From Deltaproteobacteria bacterium (GTDB lineage Bacteria > Myxococcota_A > UBA9042 > PHBI01), in assembly GCA_011526585.1 (NCBI GenBank), contig WYBB01000260.1, positions 1 to 36,613 of the forward strand: DNA of 36,613 nucleotides. The letters run 5' to 3'. The notes beneath the pieces were generated by a model. That model ran no database searches. It saw nothing but the letters and a program-made list of their open reading frames with translations, and was not told the origin of the DNA. The first letter of the stretch is position 1; each line of letters opens with the position of its first letter. Positions 14,878 to 23,873 of this stretch are shown in pieces. The translations under genes and the position numbers were made by a program.

Positions 14878-16104
14878 TCACCCCTCGCACAGCCCGTGGT
14901 GCCGCGCCACCAGCTCGAGCACGTGGCGCACGGCCGCGGGCTCGATCTCCGCCTCCAGCTCGGCCACGACCTCCGCGACCTCCAGCTCCTCGCCACGGCC
15001 GAGCCGCCCGAACAGGCGCACCAGGCCGGGCGCCGCCGGGTAGCGGAAGATCGCCCCGCCCACCGACCACATGAGCTCGTCGCCGCGCAGGAGCCACACC
15101 ACCGCGCCCGCCGCCGCGCGCACACGCTCGCCGAGCTCGACCCGCGCCCGCACCGGCGGCACCTTGCCAAACCCATACGCGCTCGCCATGGCGACGAGGT
15201 TGTCCTCCAGGCGCGCCTCGATCGCCTCCGAGTCGAGCGCCCGCCCGATCGCGGACTTCGCCGCCGCCACGAGCGCGCGCACGTCCCCCTCGTCCGCGCG
15301 CGGCAGCTCGCCCGGCCGCGCGACGATACCCTCGTCGCATAGCTCCTGCGCCGCGCGCTCCAGCATCTGCGTCGGCGTCGCCCGCGCGAAGAGCCCGATC
15401 CCGACCGTCGTGCAGAGTCCTCCATCGGACTCCGCGACGTGCCAGTAGTCGGCCGGCCAGTAGAAGACGTCCCCCGGGTCGCCCTCGATCACGATCGCGC
15501 GCTCGCGCAGCGCCGCGACCTCGACCCCCTCCAGCAGCACCGACCGCGCCGCGCTGTGCGCCGGCACCTGCGCGTGGTCCTTCAAGACCTCGTACGGCCA
15601 CAAGAGGAAGCGCTTGCGCCCCTCGATGACGAAGGTCACGACCTCCTGGTCGTCCTTGTGCACCCCGAAGAAGCCGCTCTGGTAGGCGCCGGCGAAGACG
15701 TCGAAGCTCGCACCCCCCGGCACGACCCCGATCGCCCGCTGCAGGCCGGCCATGATCCCGGCCGCCAGCCGCCACATCTCGGCGTCGACCGCCTGCAGAT
15801 CGTTGACGACGAAGCCCACCTCGCCCAGCGCCTCGCCGAGGCGCGCCACGTACCCGGCCATCGAGCCGTCCGCCGGGTCCGCCATCAGCGTGTCGGTCAG
15901 CGCGACCGGCTTGCCGTCGGCGAAGAGCCGATGCGTCAGCGGCGCGTCACCCTCCCTGCGCCGCCGCGCCACCTCGCACATCGCCTCGAAGACGCTCTGG
16001 GCCGACGTGATCGGCCCACCGAACGGCTGCCGCCACACCATCGGCCGCCCCGCCCGCCGCGCCTCCGCGATCTCCTCCCACAACCCATGTGCCGCCAGGT
16101 CCAT
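14878..16104 (-). CDS. JmjC/cupin-type Fe(II)/2-oxoglutarate-dependent oxygenase-like protein
   Basis: This 408-residue protein has the double-stranded beta-helix signature of cupin/JmjC oxygenases. FFGVHKDDQEVV gives H149 and D151. DYWHVAES gives H222, completing a two-His-one-carboxylate iron site. GRKRFLLWPYE between them fits a 2-oxoglutarate-binding basic residue. PGDVFYWPADYWHVA is typical of the bacterial peptide/ribosomal-protein hydroxylases (YcfD/RoxA-like). About 170 C-terminal residues form an unrecognised helical region, like the dimerization/winged-helix parts of that group. It should hydroxylate a protein or peptide; the 55-residue product of 13741 is a candidate (inference). 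GTG/ATG choice: GGAGG lies 5 bases before ATG 16104, so this is preferred to ATG 16116. It follows the kinase gene by about 35 bases, and probably shares its mRNA. Confidence 0.78.
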   Translation of the reverse strand: MDLAAHGLWEEIAEARRAGRPMVWRQPFGGPITSAQSVFEAMCEVARRRREGDAPLTHRLFADGKPVALTDTLMADPADGSMAGYVARLGEALGEVGFVVNDLQAVDAEMWRLAAGIMAGLQRAIGVVPGGASFDVFAGAYQSGFFGVHKDDQEVVTFVIEGRKRFLLWPYEVLKDHAQVPAHSAARSVLLEGVEVAALRERAIVIEGDPGDVFYWPADYWHVAESDGGLCTTVGIGLFARATPTQMLERAAQELCDEGIVARPGELPRADEGDVRALVAAAKSAIGRALDSEAIEARLEDNLVAMASAYGFGKVPPVRARVELGERVRAAAGAVVWLLRGDELMWSVGGAIFRYPAAPGLVRLFGRLGRGEELEVAEVVAELEAEIEPAAVRHVLELVARHHGLCEG

Positions 16105-16139
16105 CGCCGCCTCCATGCCTCATGGATGCGGCCCGACCC

Positions 16140-19100
16140 TCAGCGTTGCGTCGAAAGTCCATCGCCCTCGGCGCGCCACCGGGCCAACGCCTCGAGGCCC
16201 GCCTTGCCGGCCGCCGCCGCCTCACTGAACCGCCGCTCAGCCAGCGCCGCCAGCGCCGCTCCTTCCCCGTCGCGCCCCTGCAGCGCCTCCGCCCGCGCCA
16301 GCGCGAACGCGACCTCGCCGTCGACCACCGGATCCGCCTCGTGCCCGCGCGCGAAGGCGCGCTCCAGCACCGCCACCGCCGCGTCGACCTCGCCCGCCGC
16401 GAGCTCGGCCGCGCCCAACCCGGCGAGCGCCGGCAGGACCGCCAGCGCTCCGGGCCGCGTCGCCTCGCTGATCGCCACCGCCTGCCCGAAGGCGCCCGCC
16501 GCCGCCTGCGCCTCCCCCGCCGCCAGGAGCCAAGCGCCATGTACCTCGTGGGTGCGCGCCGCCTGCGCGTGCTCGCGCCCGACCGACTGGTCGAGCACCT
16601 CGAAGGCGCGCCCGAGCCACGCCTCCGCCTCGCCGAGCGCGCCCGCCGCCAGCTCGACGCTGGCGATCTCCGACGCCACCACGGCCACGTCCGGGTGCCG
16701 CGCGCCGATCTTCTTCTCCAACAACGCGAGCCCGTGCACCAACAGCTCACGCGCGCGCGCCAGCTCCCCGAGCTTGCCCAGCACGATCCCGAGGTTCGCT
16801 TCGGTCATCCCGATGAGCCAGTGATCCGGCGGCAGGAGCACCTTCCGCAGCGCCAGGCTCTTGTCGTACATGGCCAGCGCTTCGCGATAGCGGAACCGGT
16901 CGAAGTACGCCTGCCCCATGTTGTTGTACGTGTTCGCGACCGCCGGGTGCGTCGGCCCCTCGACCGCGATGCGCGCCGCGAGCACGGCCTCGTGCTCGGC
17001 CAGCGCCTCGTCGTACGCCCCCATCGCCGCGAGCGCGTTGGCCAGGTTGTTGCGGATCGCGTTGTCCGCGCTGGTCACCGACGCCGCGCCCTCATCGGGC
17101 CGCGCCTCGTCGAGCCGTCGTCTGAGCGCCAGCGCCTCGCGATACGCCGCGACCGCCTCGGCGAAGCGACCCTCGCGATAGGCCATCTGCCCGATCGTAT
17201 TGTGCAGGTTCACCTCGAGCCGGAGGTCGCCGCCCAGCCGGTCGAGCAGGGCCTGGGTCAGCTTGAGCTCGCGCCGCGCCTCCTCGAAGCGCCCCTGCTG
17301 CGTGCCCCGCACCTGAACGATCCCCAGCGACGCCCGCGCCGCGAGCACATCGTCGTGCACGGCGAGCGCCTCCCACACCGTCTCCTGCAAGGGCTCGATC
17401 GCCTCGTCGAAGCGACCCAGGAGCTGCAAGAGCCGCCCGACCTCGACCCGCGCCTCGGCGATGAGCGGCCGGTAGCCGATCGCCTTGGCCTTGTCGAGCG
17501 CCTCGAGCCCGACCGCCAGGCCCTCGGTCTCCTGGAGCGCGATCCCCAGCGCCACCGCCCGCCCGAGGAGCGCGCGCGCCTCGTCCACGGCCGCCTGCTC
17601 GGCCGCGCTCGGCAGCGGCACCGGCGCCGCCAGCGCCGCCAGATCGGCGCAACTCGCCAGCTCGTCCAGCGAGTCCGCCGCCGCCCGCGCGCGCTCGACG
17701 AGCTTCGCCTCGGCGCGCGTGAAGAGCTCGATCAGCGCGCCCGCCTCGTGCCGTCGCCGGTCGAGGCACGCCGTCCTGCGCGCCAGCAAGGCCGGCAACT
17801 GCGTGCCTTCGCGCGTCGCCACGCACAGCTCGCGCGCCTGCTCCGCATAGCCCGCCTTCCACCCGTCGAGCGCGCGCGTCACCAGCGTGATCGCCTCGCG
17901 CGCCGCCGGTCGCCCGGTCGCGAGGAAGCTCGCCGCGAGCCGCTCCTCGACCCGCGGATTCCACAGCGCCTCGACCGCCGCCCGGCCCGCGTCGCGGCAC
18001 ACCTCGCGCGCGTCGGGCCCCCGCGCGCCCGCGCTCAGCCCGACCGCCGTCGCCACCACCGCCGCCGCCGCCGCCACCGTCCCCGCGCGCCGCCACTTGC
18101 GCATGCGGTCCCTGGCCAGCGCGGCGACCAGCTCGCGCATCGATCCGTGCCGCTCTTCCGGGATCGGGTGCAGCGCCCGCGCCAGCTCCTTCCTGAGCCA
18201 ACCCGGCACGCGCGCCTTGCGCTCGCGCTCGTTCGTGCCGCGCAGGAGCCCGGCGCGCACGTCGCCGATCGATCGCCGCGAAAACGGCAACACCCCGTAG
18301 AGCGCCTCGTACAGCGCCACGCCGAAGCTGAAGATGTCCGAGCGCGTCGTCGCCGGCTCGCCGAGGAACACCTCGGGCGCCATGTAGCCCGGCGTGCCGA
18401 CGATCACCCCCTGCAGGGTGATCGCCGAGACCGACGCCGCGCCCGCCGCAGGCGGCGTCGCCATCGCCTGCACCTCGGGCGCCACCTGCGCCAGCGGGAT
18501 GAACGCCCGCGCCAACCCGAAGTCGGTGACGAAGACCTGCCCGTCCGCGCTGACGAGCACGTTGGCCGGCTTGAAGTCGCGATGCACGATCCCCGCCTCG
18601 TGCGCGGCCGCGAGCCCGGCCCCCGCCGCCGCGAACGCCGCGACGACCTCGCGATACGTGCGCTTCTTCTCCTTCATCCACCCGCCGAGTGTCGTGCCGT
18701 CGACGAGCTCCATCGCGATGAACAAGGACTCGTCGTGCTCGCCGACGTCGTAGACGCGGATCACGTTCGGGTGCGTGAGCCGCGCCATCGTCTTGGCCTC
18801 GGACAACATGCGCGCGCGCCGCGGCCCGCTCTCTTCGGGATCCCCCGAGGGCTTCAAGACCTTGATCGCGATGCGCCGATCGAGCTCGGCGTCGTACGCG
18901 GCGTAGACGATCCCCATGCCGCCGGCGCCGAGCTGCCCGAGCACGACGTAGCGCCCGATCAGCTGCCCGCGCGCGAGCGTCGTCGCCTTGAGCGGCGTGC
19001 TCGGCCCGACCTCGCTCGGCGCCGTGATCGTGGCCGACTGCGCCAGGGCCACGATCGCGCGACACGCGCGGCAGGTCTCGAGGTGCTCCCACGCCGTCGA

Positions 19101-19193
19101 GCCACGTGGGATCCGCCCCTCGGCGGCGGCCTGCAGTTGATCGTCAGTGAGGCACGACAGGGAGACCTCCACACGACCAGGATCGCTCATCAT
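16140..19193 (-). CDS. Ser/Thr protein kinase with N-terminal zinc finger, one membrane helix and TPR tail
   Basis: This 1017-residue protein begins with a zf-HC2-type anti-sigma zinc finger: H37, C41, C44 in EHLETCRACR. The kinase domain follows (about residues 83-345) with the glycine loop GQLGAGGMG, K111 in RIAIKVLK, D206 in HRDFKPAN, DFGLAR and GTPGYMAPE. A membrane helix spans about 371-388 (AAAAAVVATAVGLSAG). The long C-terminal part, outside the cytoplasm, contains tandem TPRs (for example NLANALAAMGAYDEALAEHEAVL and TYNNMGQAYFDRFRYREALAMYDKSL). All catalytic residues are present, so it should be active. The zinc finger suggests direct binding of the sigma factor at 13948; TPRs may sense an external partner. 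It is upstream of, and likely co-transcribed with, the oxygenase gene. The start is at 19193, or at 19190 for a second Met. Confidence 0.9.
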   Translation of the reverse strand: MMSDPGRVEVSLSCLTDDQLQAAAEGRIPRGSTAWEHLETCRACRAIVALAQSATITAPSEVGPSTPLKATTLARGQLIGRYVVLGQLGAGGMGIVYAAYDAELDRRIAIKVLKPSGDPEESGPRRARMLSEAKTMARLTHPNVIRVYDVGEHDESLFIAMELVDGTTLGGWMKEKKRTYREVVAAFAAAGAGLAAAHEAGIVHRDFKPANVLVSADGQVFVTDFGLARAFIPLAQVAPEVQAMATPPAAGAASVSAITLQGVIVGTPGYMAPEVFLGEPATTRSDIFSFGVALYEALYGVLPFSRRSIGDVRAGLLRGTNERERKARVPGWLRKELARALHPIPEERHGSMRELVAALARDRMRKWRRAGTVAAAAAVVATAVGLSAGARGPDAREVCRDAGRAAVEALWNPRVEERLAASFLATGRPAAREAITLVTRALDGWKAGYAEQARELCVATREGTQLPALLARRTACLDRRRHEAGALIELFTRAEAKLVERARAAADSLDELASCADLAALAAPVPLPSAAEQAAVDEARALLGRAVALGIALQETEGLAVGLEALDKAKAIGYRPLIAEARVEVGRLLQLLGRFDEAIEPLQETVWEALAVHDDVLAARASLGIVQVRGTQQGRFEEARRELKLTQALLDRLGGDLRLEVNLHNTIGQMAYREGRFAEAVAAYREALALRRRLDEARPDEGAASVTSADNAIRNNLANALAAMGAYDEALAEHEAVLAARIAVEGPTHPAVANTYNNMGQAYFDRFRYREALAMYDKSLALRKVLLPPDHWLIGMTEANLGIVLGKLGELARARELLVHGLALLEKKIGARHPDVAVVASEIASVELAAGALGEAEAWLGRAFEVLDQSVGREHAQAARTHEVHGAWLLAAGEAQAAAGAFGQAVAISEATRPGALAVLPALAGLGAAELAAGEVDAAVAVLERAFARGHEADPVVDGEVAFALARAEALQGRDGEGAALAALAERRFSEAAAAGKAGLEALARWRAEGDGLSTQR

Positions 19194-19196
19194 CGT

Positions 19197-19210
19197 CGTC
19201 GTTTACGACG
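19197..19210. repeat. Short dyad CGTCGT-TT-ACGACG upstream of the kinase gene
   Basis: Two 6-base perfect arms flank a TT centre, immediately before the kinase start codon. It may be an operator, but it also contains a TAAACG hexamer (see next entry), so the two readings overlap. Chance cannot be excluded. Confidence 0.35.
19200..19205 (-). promoter_or_regulatory. Possible -10 hexamer (TAAACG) of the TPR kinase gene
   Basis: On the minus strand TCGTAAACG ends 6 bases before ATG 19193, the same spacing as the better TGnTAnnnn elements, but with TC in place of TG. Confidence 0.25.
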
Positions 19211-19252
19211 GACCCGGCAAGCGCATCGCGCCACGCCCGAGCGACGACCGGT

Positions 19253-20443
19253 TCAATCGGGGCTAGTACTACTCGGCTGCCGACCCGCGAGCGCCGCCGC
19301 CATCATCGCCGGGAAGCGATCGGGCGTGCACGCAAAGCACGGCACCCCCAGGTTTGCGACCTCCTGGGCCAGGGCCTCGTCGTGCAGCGGCTCGCCCTCA
19401 TCGGAGAGCGCGAGCAGGACCACCACGCGCACGCCGGCGCGCACGAGCTCGGCCAGGCGCGCCAGCATCACCTTCGGCTCGCCGCCCTCGCCGAGGTCGG
19501 AGATCAGGACCAGCACCGTGTCGCTCGGCCGCTCGACCAGTCGCTGGCAGTAGCCCAGCGCCGCGCCGATGTCCGTGCCGCCGTCGAGGTGCGCACCGAA
19601 GAGGAGCTCCACCGGATCGCGCAAGAGCGCGCTCAGGTCGACCACCTCGGTCGAGAACGCGACGAAACGCGTGCGCACCGCGCGGACCGACGCCATCACC
19701 GCGCCCATCACGCTCGCGTAGACCAGCGAAGGGACCATCGAGCCGCTCTGATCGACGCACAGGATCACGTCCTTGAGCGCCGTGTCGCGTCGCCGCCAGC
19801 CGACGAGCCGCGCCGGCACAGGCACCGCGCGCGCCGGCTCGCCGATCATCACCGCGCGCCCGAGGTTCTTCTCGATCGTCTTCGGCCAGTCGATGTCCCG
19901 CGCGCGCGGCCTCCGCGTGCGCGCCCCGCGCACCGCCCCGCGCACCGCCTGCATGAGCGCGTCGCGCAGCCGCCGCTCGAGCTCGCTCGTGACCTTGCGC
20001 ACCACCGCGCGCGCCGTCTCGCGCGTCTCGACGGGCATGCTCTCGCCGAGCTCGACCAGCATCGCCGCCAGCTCGACGTTCGGCTCCAGCGTCGCGAGCA
20101 GCTCCGGCTCGAGCAGGAGGCGCTCGATCCCCAAGCGCTCGACCGCGTCCCGCTGCAGGAGCGACACGACCGTGCTCGGGAAGTACCTGCGGATGTCGCC
20201 GAGCCACCGCGCCACCGCCGGCGCGCTCGACCCGAGCCCGCCCCGCCGCTTGCCGCCGCCGCCTCCGTAGAGCGCCGCCAGCGCCCGATCCATGCCGAGG
20301 TCCGCGCCCTCGACCGAGCCGAGCGCCTCCTCCGCCGCCTCACCCAGCACCAGCCGCCAGCGCCGGAGCCGCGTCGCATCCCCGCCCTCGGCTTCGTCGA
20401 CCTCGGCACCCTCGCCGCTATCGCCGCTGTCGCCGCCGCTCAC
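19253..20443 (-). CDS. VWA-domain (CoxE-like) protein of a MoxR/DUF5682 operon
   Basis: This 396-residue protein has a helical N-terminal half (for example DIRRYFPSTVVSLLQRDAVERL, then VRKVTSELERRLRDALMQAV) and a von Willebrand A domain in the C-terminal half. Its metal-binding MIDAS is intact: D231, S233, S235 in CVDQSGSM and T290 in DGGTDIG. VWA proteins encoded with MoxR ATPases act as adaptors that recruit the ATPase to substrates. The start is the GTG at 20443, which overlaps the DUF5682 stop (GTGA). Upstream in-frame codons to 20662 lie within DUF5682 and have no VWA-family similarity. The gene is the last of its operon. A gap of about 60 bases follows before the TPR-kinase gene, which runs in the same direction. 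Confidence 0.83.
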   Translation of the reverse strand: MSGGDSGDSGEGAEVDEAEGGDATRLRRWRLVLGEAAEEALGSVEGADLGMDRALAALYGGGGGKRRGGLGSSAPAVARWLGDIRRYFPSTVVSLLQRDAVERLGIERLLLEPELLATLEPNVELAAMLVELGESMPVETRETARAVVRKVTSELERRLRDALMQAVRGAVRGARTRRPRARDIDWPKTIEKNLGRAVMIGEPARAVPVPARLVGWRRRDTALKDVILCVDQSGSMVPSLVYASVMGAVMASVRAVRTRFVAFSTEVVDLSALLRDPVELLFGAHLDGGTDIGAALGYCQRLVERPSDTVLVLISDLGEGGEPKVMLARLAELVRAGVRVVVLLALSDEGEPLHDEALAQEVANLGVPCFACTPDRFPAMMAAALAGRQPSSTSPD

Positions 20444-22767
20444 GCCCCACCCTCCTCCGGCCGATAGATCTGCGTGAGCACCGGCCGCAGCCCGGCCACC
20501 CGCGCGGGATCGAGCGCCTCCTCCGCCGCGCCCGCCCCCGTCTTGCCCTTGACCACCCTCGCCGAGAGCCGCCGCCGCTCGGCGTCGCCGAGCTCCGAGA
20601 ACGCGCGCCTCACCACCGGCAAGACCCGCGTGAACGCCTCGGGCGTGAGCCCGCCGAGCCACCCGTCGAGCGCGCCGATCAACGCCTCCTGGTGCTCGAG
20701 CAGCACCCCCGCCCCGCGCACGAGCCCCTCAATCCAGGCGGCGGCCGCCGGCGGCTCGACCGCCGCGCCCAGCGCCAGCCCCGCCCTGAGCCTGAGCGTC
20801 GCGCCGTCGATCACGCCGCCGTCGACCAGCATGCGCGTCGCCCGCCCCGCCACCAGGAGACCGTGCGCCGAGACCCAGCCCTCCCCGTCGGCGACCGCCG
20901 CAAGCACCTCGTGCCATGCCGCCACGCGCGCCTCCGGCCCGATGAGCGCCACCGCCAGCGTGATCTCCTCGACCAGCTCCGCCCACCGCCTGGCGCCCTC
21001 GTCGTCGACCGCGCGCACCGCGCCCGACAACCCCACCGAGAAGCGGGCCATCAGCTCCTCGAACACCGGCTCGAGCGCCGCGCGCTCGGTCGCCTTGACG
21101 TCCGAGTAGCGCATCACGCGCGCGAGCCCCGGCAGCGCCTGGCCGAGCTGGAGCACGTCGCTCGTCGCCGCCGCGCGCCCCCCGATCTGACCGAGGATCG
21201 CCCCGACCGCCGCGTCGAGCCGCCCCGCCAGCGCGCGCTCCAGGTCGTCGGCCAGCGCGCCGAGCCCCACCCGCGTCGCGCGCTCGAAGAGCACCGCCGT
21301 CGCCGCGCTCTCGAGGTCGTTGCCCCAGCGCGCCGCCACCGCGAGCTCGACCTCGAAGGCCGGGTCCCACGCGAGCCGCCAGACCTCGATGAAGGTGCCG
21401 CGCCCGACCTCGCCCGAGCGCGCGAGCCGCTCACCGAAAGGCACGCCGAGGATCGCCAGGCGCTCGACGAACGCCACCCGCGCGCGGTCGATGTCGCGCC
21501 TCAGGTCCCACTCGCAGCGCACCGCCTTGGGCTCGACCGCGAGCCTGAGGCGCCGCATCTCCTTCGCGACGTCGCGTCTGAGCGGCGTCTGCGGCGCGTC
21601 GTCCGGCACCTCCCCGAGCTCGTCACCGACCTCGAGCACATGTCGCACGCGCTCGAGCCGCCGCTCCTCACCTCCGCAGGCCGCCGCCACCAGCGCCTCG
21701 CGCAGCTCGTCGAGCCCCGCCGCCGCGAGCCCGCGCATGACCGCCAGCGCGTCCGCCGTGCGCACGACCTCGACCGCCGCCGCCGGCCCATCGCCGATCC
21801 CCTGCTCACGCAGGAGCCGCGCCGCCTTGACGGCCCACGCCGTCGCCACCGAGCGATATGCAACAACTTCGTTGCACTCCTCGGCTATCGCCTCCGCCGC
21901 CGCGCCGCTCGTCGGCTCACGGCCATGCTCGAAGAGGTGCGCGTACCAGCCCGGCGCCGCCACCCCCGCGCCGTACCCGCTCGCCGCCGCCAGGCGCGCC
22001 GAGGTCCACGGGATCCACGCCACCTCGGTGCGCGTCTTGCCGAGCCCGCGCAAGAGCGCCTGATCCGCCTTGGCGGTGTGCCGCTCCAGCGCCAGCTCCG
22101 GCGCGTGCCACGCCCCGACCACCACCGCCACGCGCTGGAACCCCTCGCGCTCGGCCTCGCGGATCCGCTGGCGCATGTACGCCTCGCGCCGCGCCTCCCG
22201 CCGCCCGTCACGCCCCGGCCGCACCGCCGCGCGCGCCCGCGCCGCACGCATCGCGTGCTCGATGCGCTCGAAGATCGCCAGCGGATCGGCCGCGTCCGGC
22301 GCCGTCTCGACCAGCCGCTCCCAGAAGAGATCGACCTCGGCGTAGCCGGCCGCCGCCGCCATCGCCTGGAGCGGATCGGCGAGCCCACCCTCGTCCGGCG
22401 CGGACGCCGCGAGCGCCAGCTCGGCTTGCGGCGACTCCTCCTCGCGCTCGGCCTGTCCGAGCTGGACCGCCACCGGCAGGTCGATGAAGCGCACCGGCAC
22501 CCCGCGCCCGAGCGCCCAGTGCAGCGCCACCCACTCCGGCGAGAAGCGCGCGAACGGGAAGAAGACCGCGCGCGCCGGATCGGCCGCCGCCCAGACGAGC
22601 AGCGCCACCGGCGGGCGCATCTCGGCCTGCGCCGCGTACACGATGGCGTCGTCCGCGTCGGGCGGCCCCTCGATCAGGACGCAGTCCGGCTCGAGCGCGT
22701 CGAACGCGCGCAGGAGGCTCCTGGCCGAGCCCGGCCCGTGGTGCCGGATCCCGAAGCGGTGGATCAC
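20440..22767 (-). CDS. DUF5682-family protein
   Basis: This 775-residue protein starts IHRFGIRHHGPGSA, with H9 and H10, followed by DCVLIEGPPDADD (E33). These motifs are typical of DUF5682, a family regularly encoded with MoxR ATPases and VWA proteins. The opening recalls the TraB/ChaN/TIKI superfamily, with a His followed by a hydrophobic strand and Glu-Gly-Pro, so a metal-dependent hydrolase-like fold is possible (inference, from memory). The rest is mostly helical and rich in Ala, Leu and Arg. The gene starts at GTG 22767, which overlaps the MoxR stop, and its own stop overlaps the VWA start, so the three are translationally coupled. The molecular function is unknown; the whole module is likely to be a protein-remodelling or conflict/stress system. 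Confidence 0.75.
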   Translation of the reverse strand: MIHRFGIRHHGPGSARSLLRAFDALEPDCVLIEGPPDADDAIVYAAQAEMRPPVALLVWAAADPARAVFFPFARFSPEWVALHWALGRGVPVRFIDLPVAVQLGQAEREEESPQAELALAASAPDEGGLADPLQAMAAAAGYAEVDLFWERLVETAPDAADPLAIFERIEHAMRAARARAAVRPGRDGRREARREAYMRQRIREAEREGFQRVAVVVGAWHAPELALERHTAKADQALLRGLGKTRTEVAWIPWTSARLAAASGYGAGVAAPGWYAHLFEHGREPTSGAAAEAIAEECNEVVAYRSVATAWAVKAARLLREQGIGDGPAAAVEVVRTADALAVMRGLAAAGLDELREALVAAACGGEERRLERVRHVLEVGDELGEVPDDAPQTPLRRDVAKEMRRLRLAVEPKAVRCEWDLRRDIDRARVAFVERLAILGVPFGERLARSGEVGRGTFIEVWRLAWDPAFEVELAVAARWGNDLESAATAVLFERATRVGLGALADDLERALAGRLDAAVGAILGQIGGRAAATSDVLQLGQALPGLARVMRYSDVKATERAALEPVFEELMARFSVGLSGAVRAVDDEGARRWAELVEEITLAVALIGPEARVAAWHEVLAAVADGEGWVSAHGLLVAGRATRMLVDGGVIDGATLRLRAGLALGAAVEPPAAAAWIEGLVRGAGVLLEHQEALIGALDGWLGGLTPEAFTRVLPVVRRAFSELGDAERRRLSARVVKGKTGAGAAEEALDPARVAGLRPVLTQIYRPEEGGA

Positions 22768-23873
22768 GGCAGCGCGTCGAGGCAGGCCTGCACCAGCTCG
22801 CCCCAGCCCTTTCGCCCCTTGGCGGCGACCTTGAGGTACTCCTCGAAGACCAGGCGATCCTGAGCCGGCTCCTTGAGCACGGCGCTCGTCAGCGCCCCGG
22901 CCAGGTCGCGCGCGCGCACGCGCCCGTCGGAGAACCAGGTCGCCGACGCGAGCCCCTGCGTGACGACGCTGACCGCGTCGGCCGCGGACAAGACGCCGCT
23001 CGGGGTCTTGAGGCGCGTCTTGCCGTCGAGGGTCACGCCGCCGCGCAGCTCGCGAAAGACGGTGACGACCCGCTCGATCGCCTCGAGCGGCGCGACCGCG
23101 ACCGGCAGCTCGAGCGCCGCGCCCAGCTCGGCGACGCGGCGCGTGACGATGGCGACCTCGTCCTCGAAGGTCGCCGGCACCGGCAGGCGCACGACGTTGA
23201 AGCGGCGCGAGAGCGCGGCCGACAGCTCGTTGGTGCCGCGGTCACCGAGGTTGGCGGTGGCGATGAGGTTGAAGCCGGGGCGCGCCTGGACCTCGGTCGC
23301 GAGCTCGGGCACCGGCAGGGTCTTCTCCGACAAGAGGGTGATGAGCGAGTCCTGCACCTCGCCGACCATGCGCGTGAGCTCCTCGACGCGCACGAGCTTG
23401 CCGGCGCGCATCGCGACCATGACCGGGCTCGGCACGAGCGCCGCCTCGGAGGGCCCCTCCGCCAGCAGACGCGCGTAGTTCCAGCCGTAGCGCAGCGCGC
23501 TGTCGTCGGTGCCCGCGGTGCCCTGCACGAGCAGGGTCGAGTCGCCGGCGATGGCGGCGGCGAGGTGCTCGGCGACCCAGCTCTTGGCGGTGCCGGGCAC
23601 GCCGACCAGGAGCAGCGCGCGCTCGGTGGCGAGCGTGGCGATGGCGACCTCGATGAGGCGCCGGTCGCCGATGTACTTCGGGCTGATGACGCTGCCGTCG
23701 GCGAGCGTGCCGCCCATGAGGTAGGTCGCGACCGCGCGCGGCGTGAGGCGCCAGCCCGGTGGGCGCGGACCGGGATCGGCGGCGGCGAGGCGCGCGAGCT
23801 CGTCGGCGTGCGCGACCTCGGCGTGGGGGCGAAGGACGTCAGGCGGCGGCAGGTCGCGGCTCGGAGGGGTCAC
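22764..23873 (-). CDS. MoxR-type AAA+ ATPase
   Basis: This 369-residue ATPase has Walker A GVPGTAKS (residues 91-98, K97), a Walker B region VRVEEL (161-166), sensor 1 in ATAN (N208) and RRF near 223-225 as the likely arginine-finger zone. The Walker B acidic pair is Glu-Glu instead of Asp-Glu; I believe that EE is normal in the DUF5682-linked MoxR group, so the enzyme is probably active. MoxR proteins use ATP to remodel client proteins with VWA partners; one is encoded two genes downstream. GTG 23873 is chosen because a GAGGAG ribosome site lies about 8 bases upstream, inside the preceding gene. It overlaps that gene by 35 bases. Confidence 0.85.
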   Translation of the reverse strand: MTPPSRDLPPPDVLRPHAEVAHADELARLAAADPGPRPPGWRLTPRAVATYLMGGTLADGSVISPKYIGDRRLIEVAIATLATERALLLVGVPGTAKSWVAEHLAAAIAGDSTLLVQGTAGTDDSALRYGWNYARLLAEGPSEAALVPSPVMVAMRAGKLVRVEELTRMVGEVQDSLITLLSEKTLPVPELATEVQARPGFNLIATANLGDRGTNELSAALSRRFNVVRLPVPATFEDEVAIVTRRVAELGAALELPVAVAPLEAIERVVTVFRELRGGVTLDGKTRLKTPSGVLSAADAVSVVTQGLASATWFSDGRVRARDLAGALTSAVLKEPAQDRLVFEEYLKVAAKGRKGWGELVQACLDALP

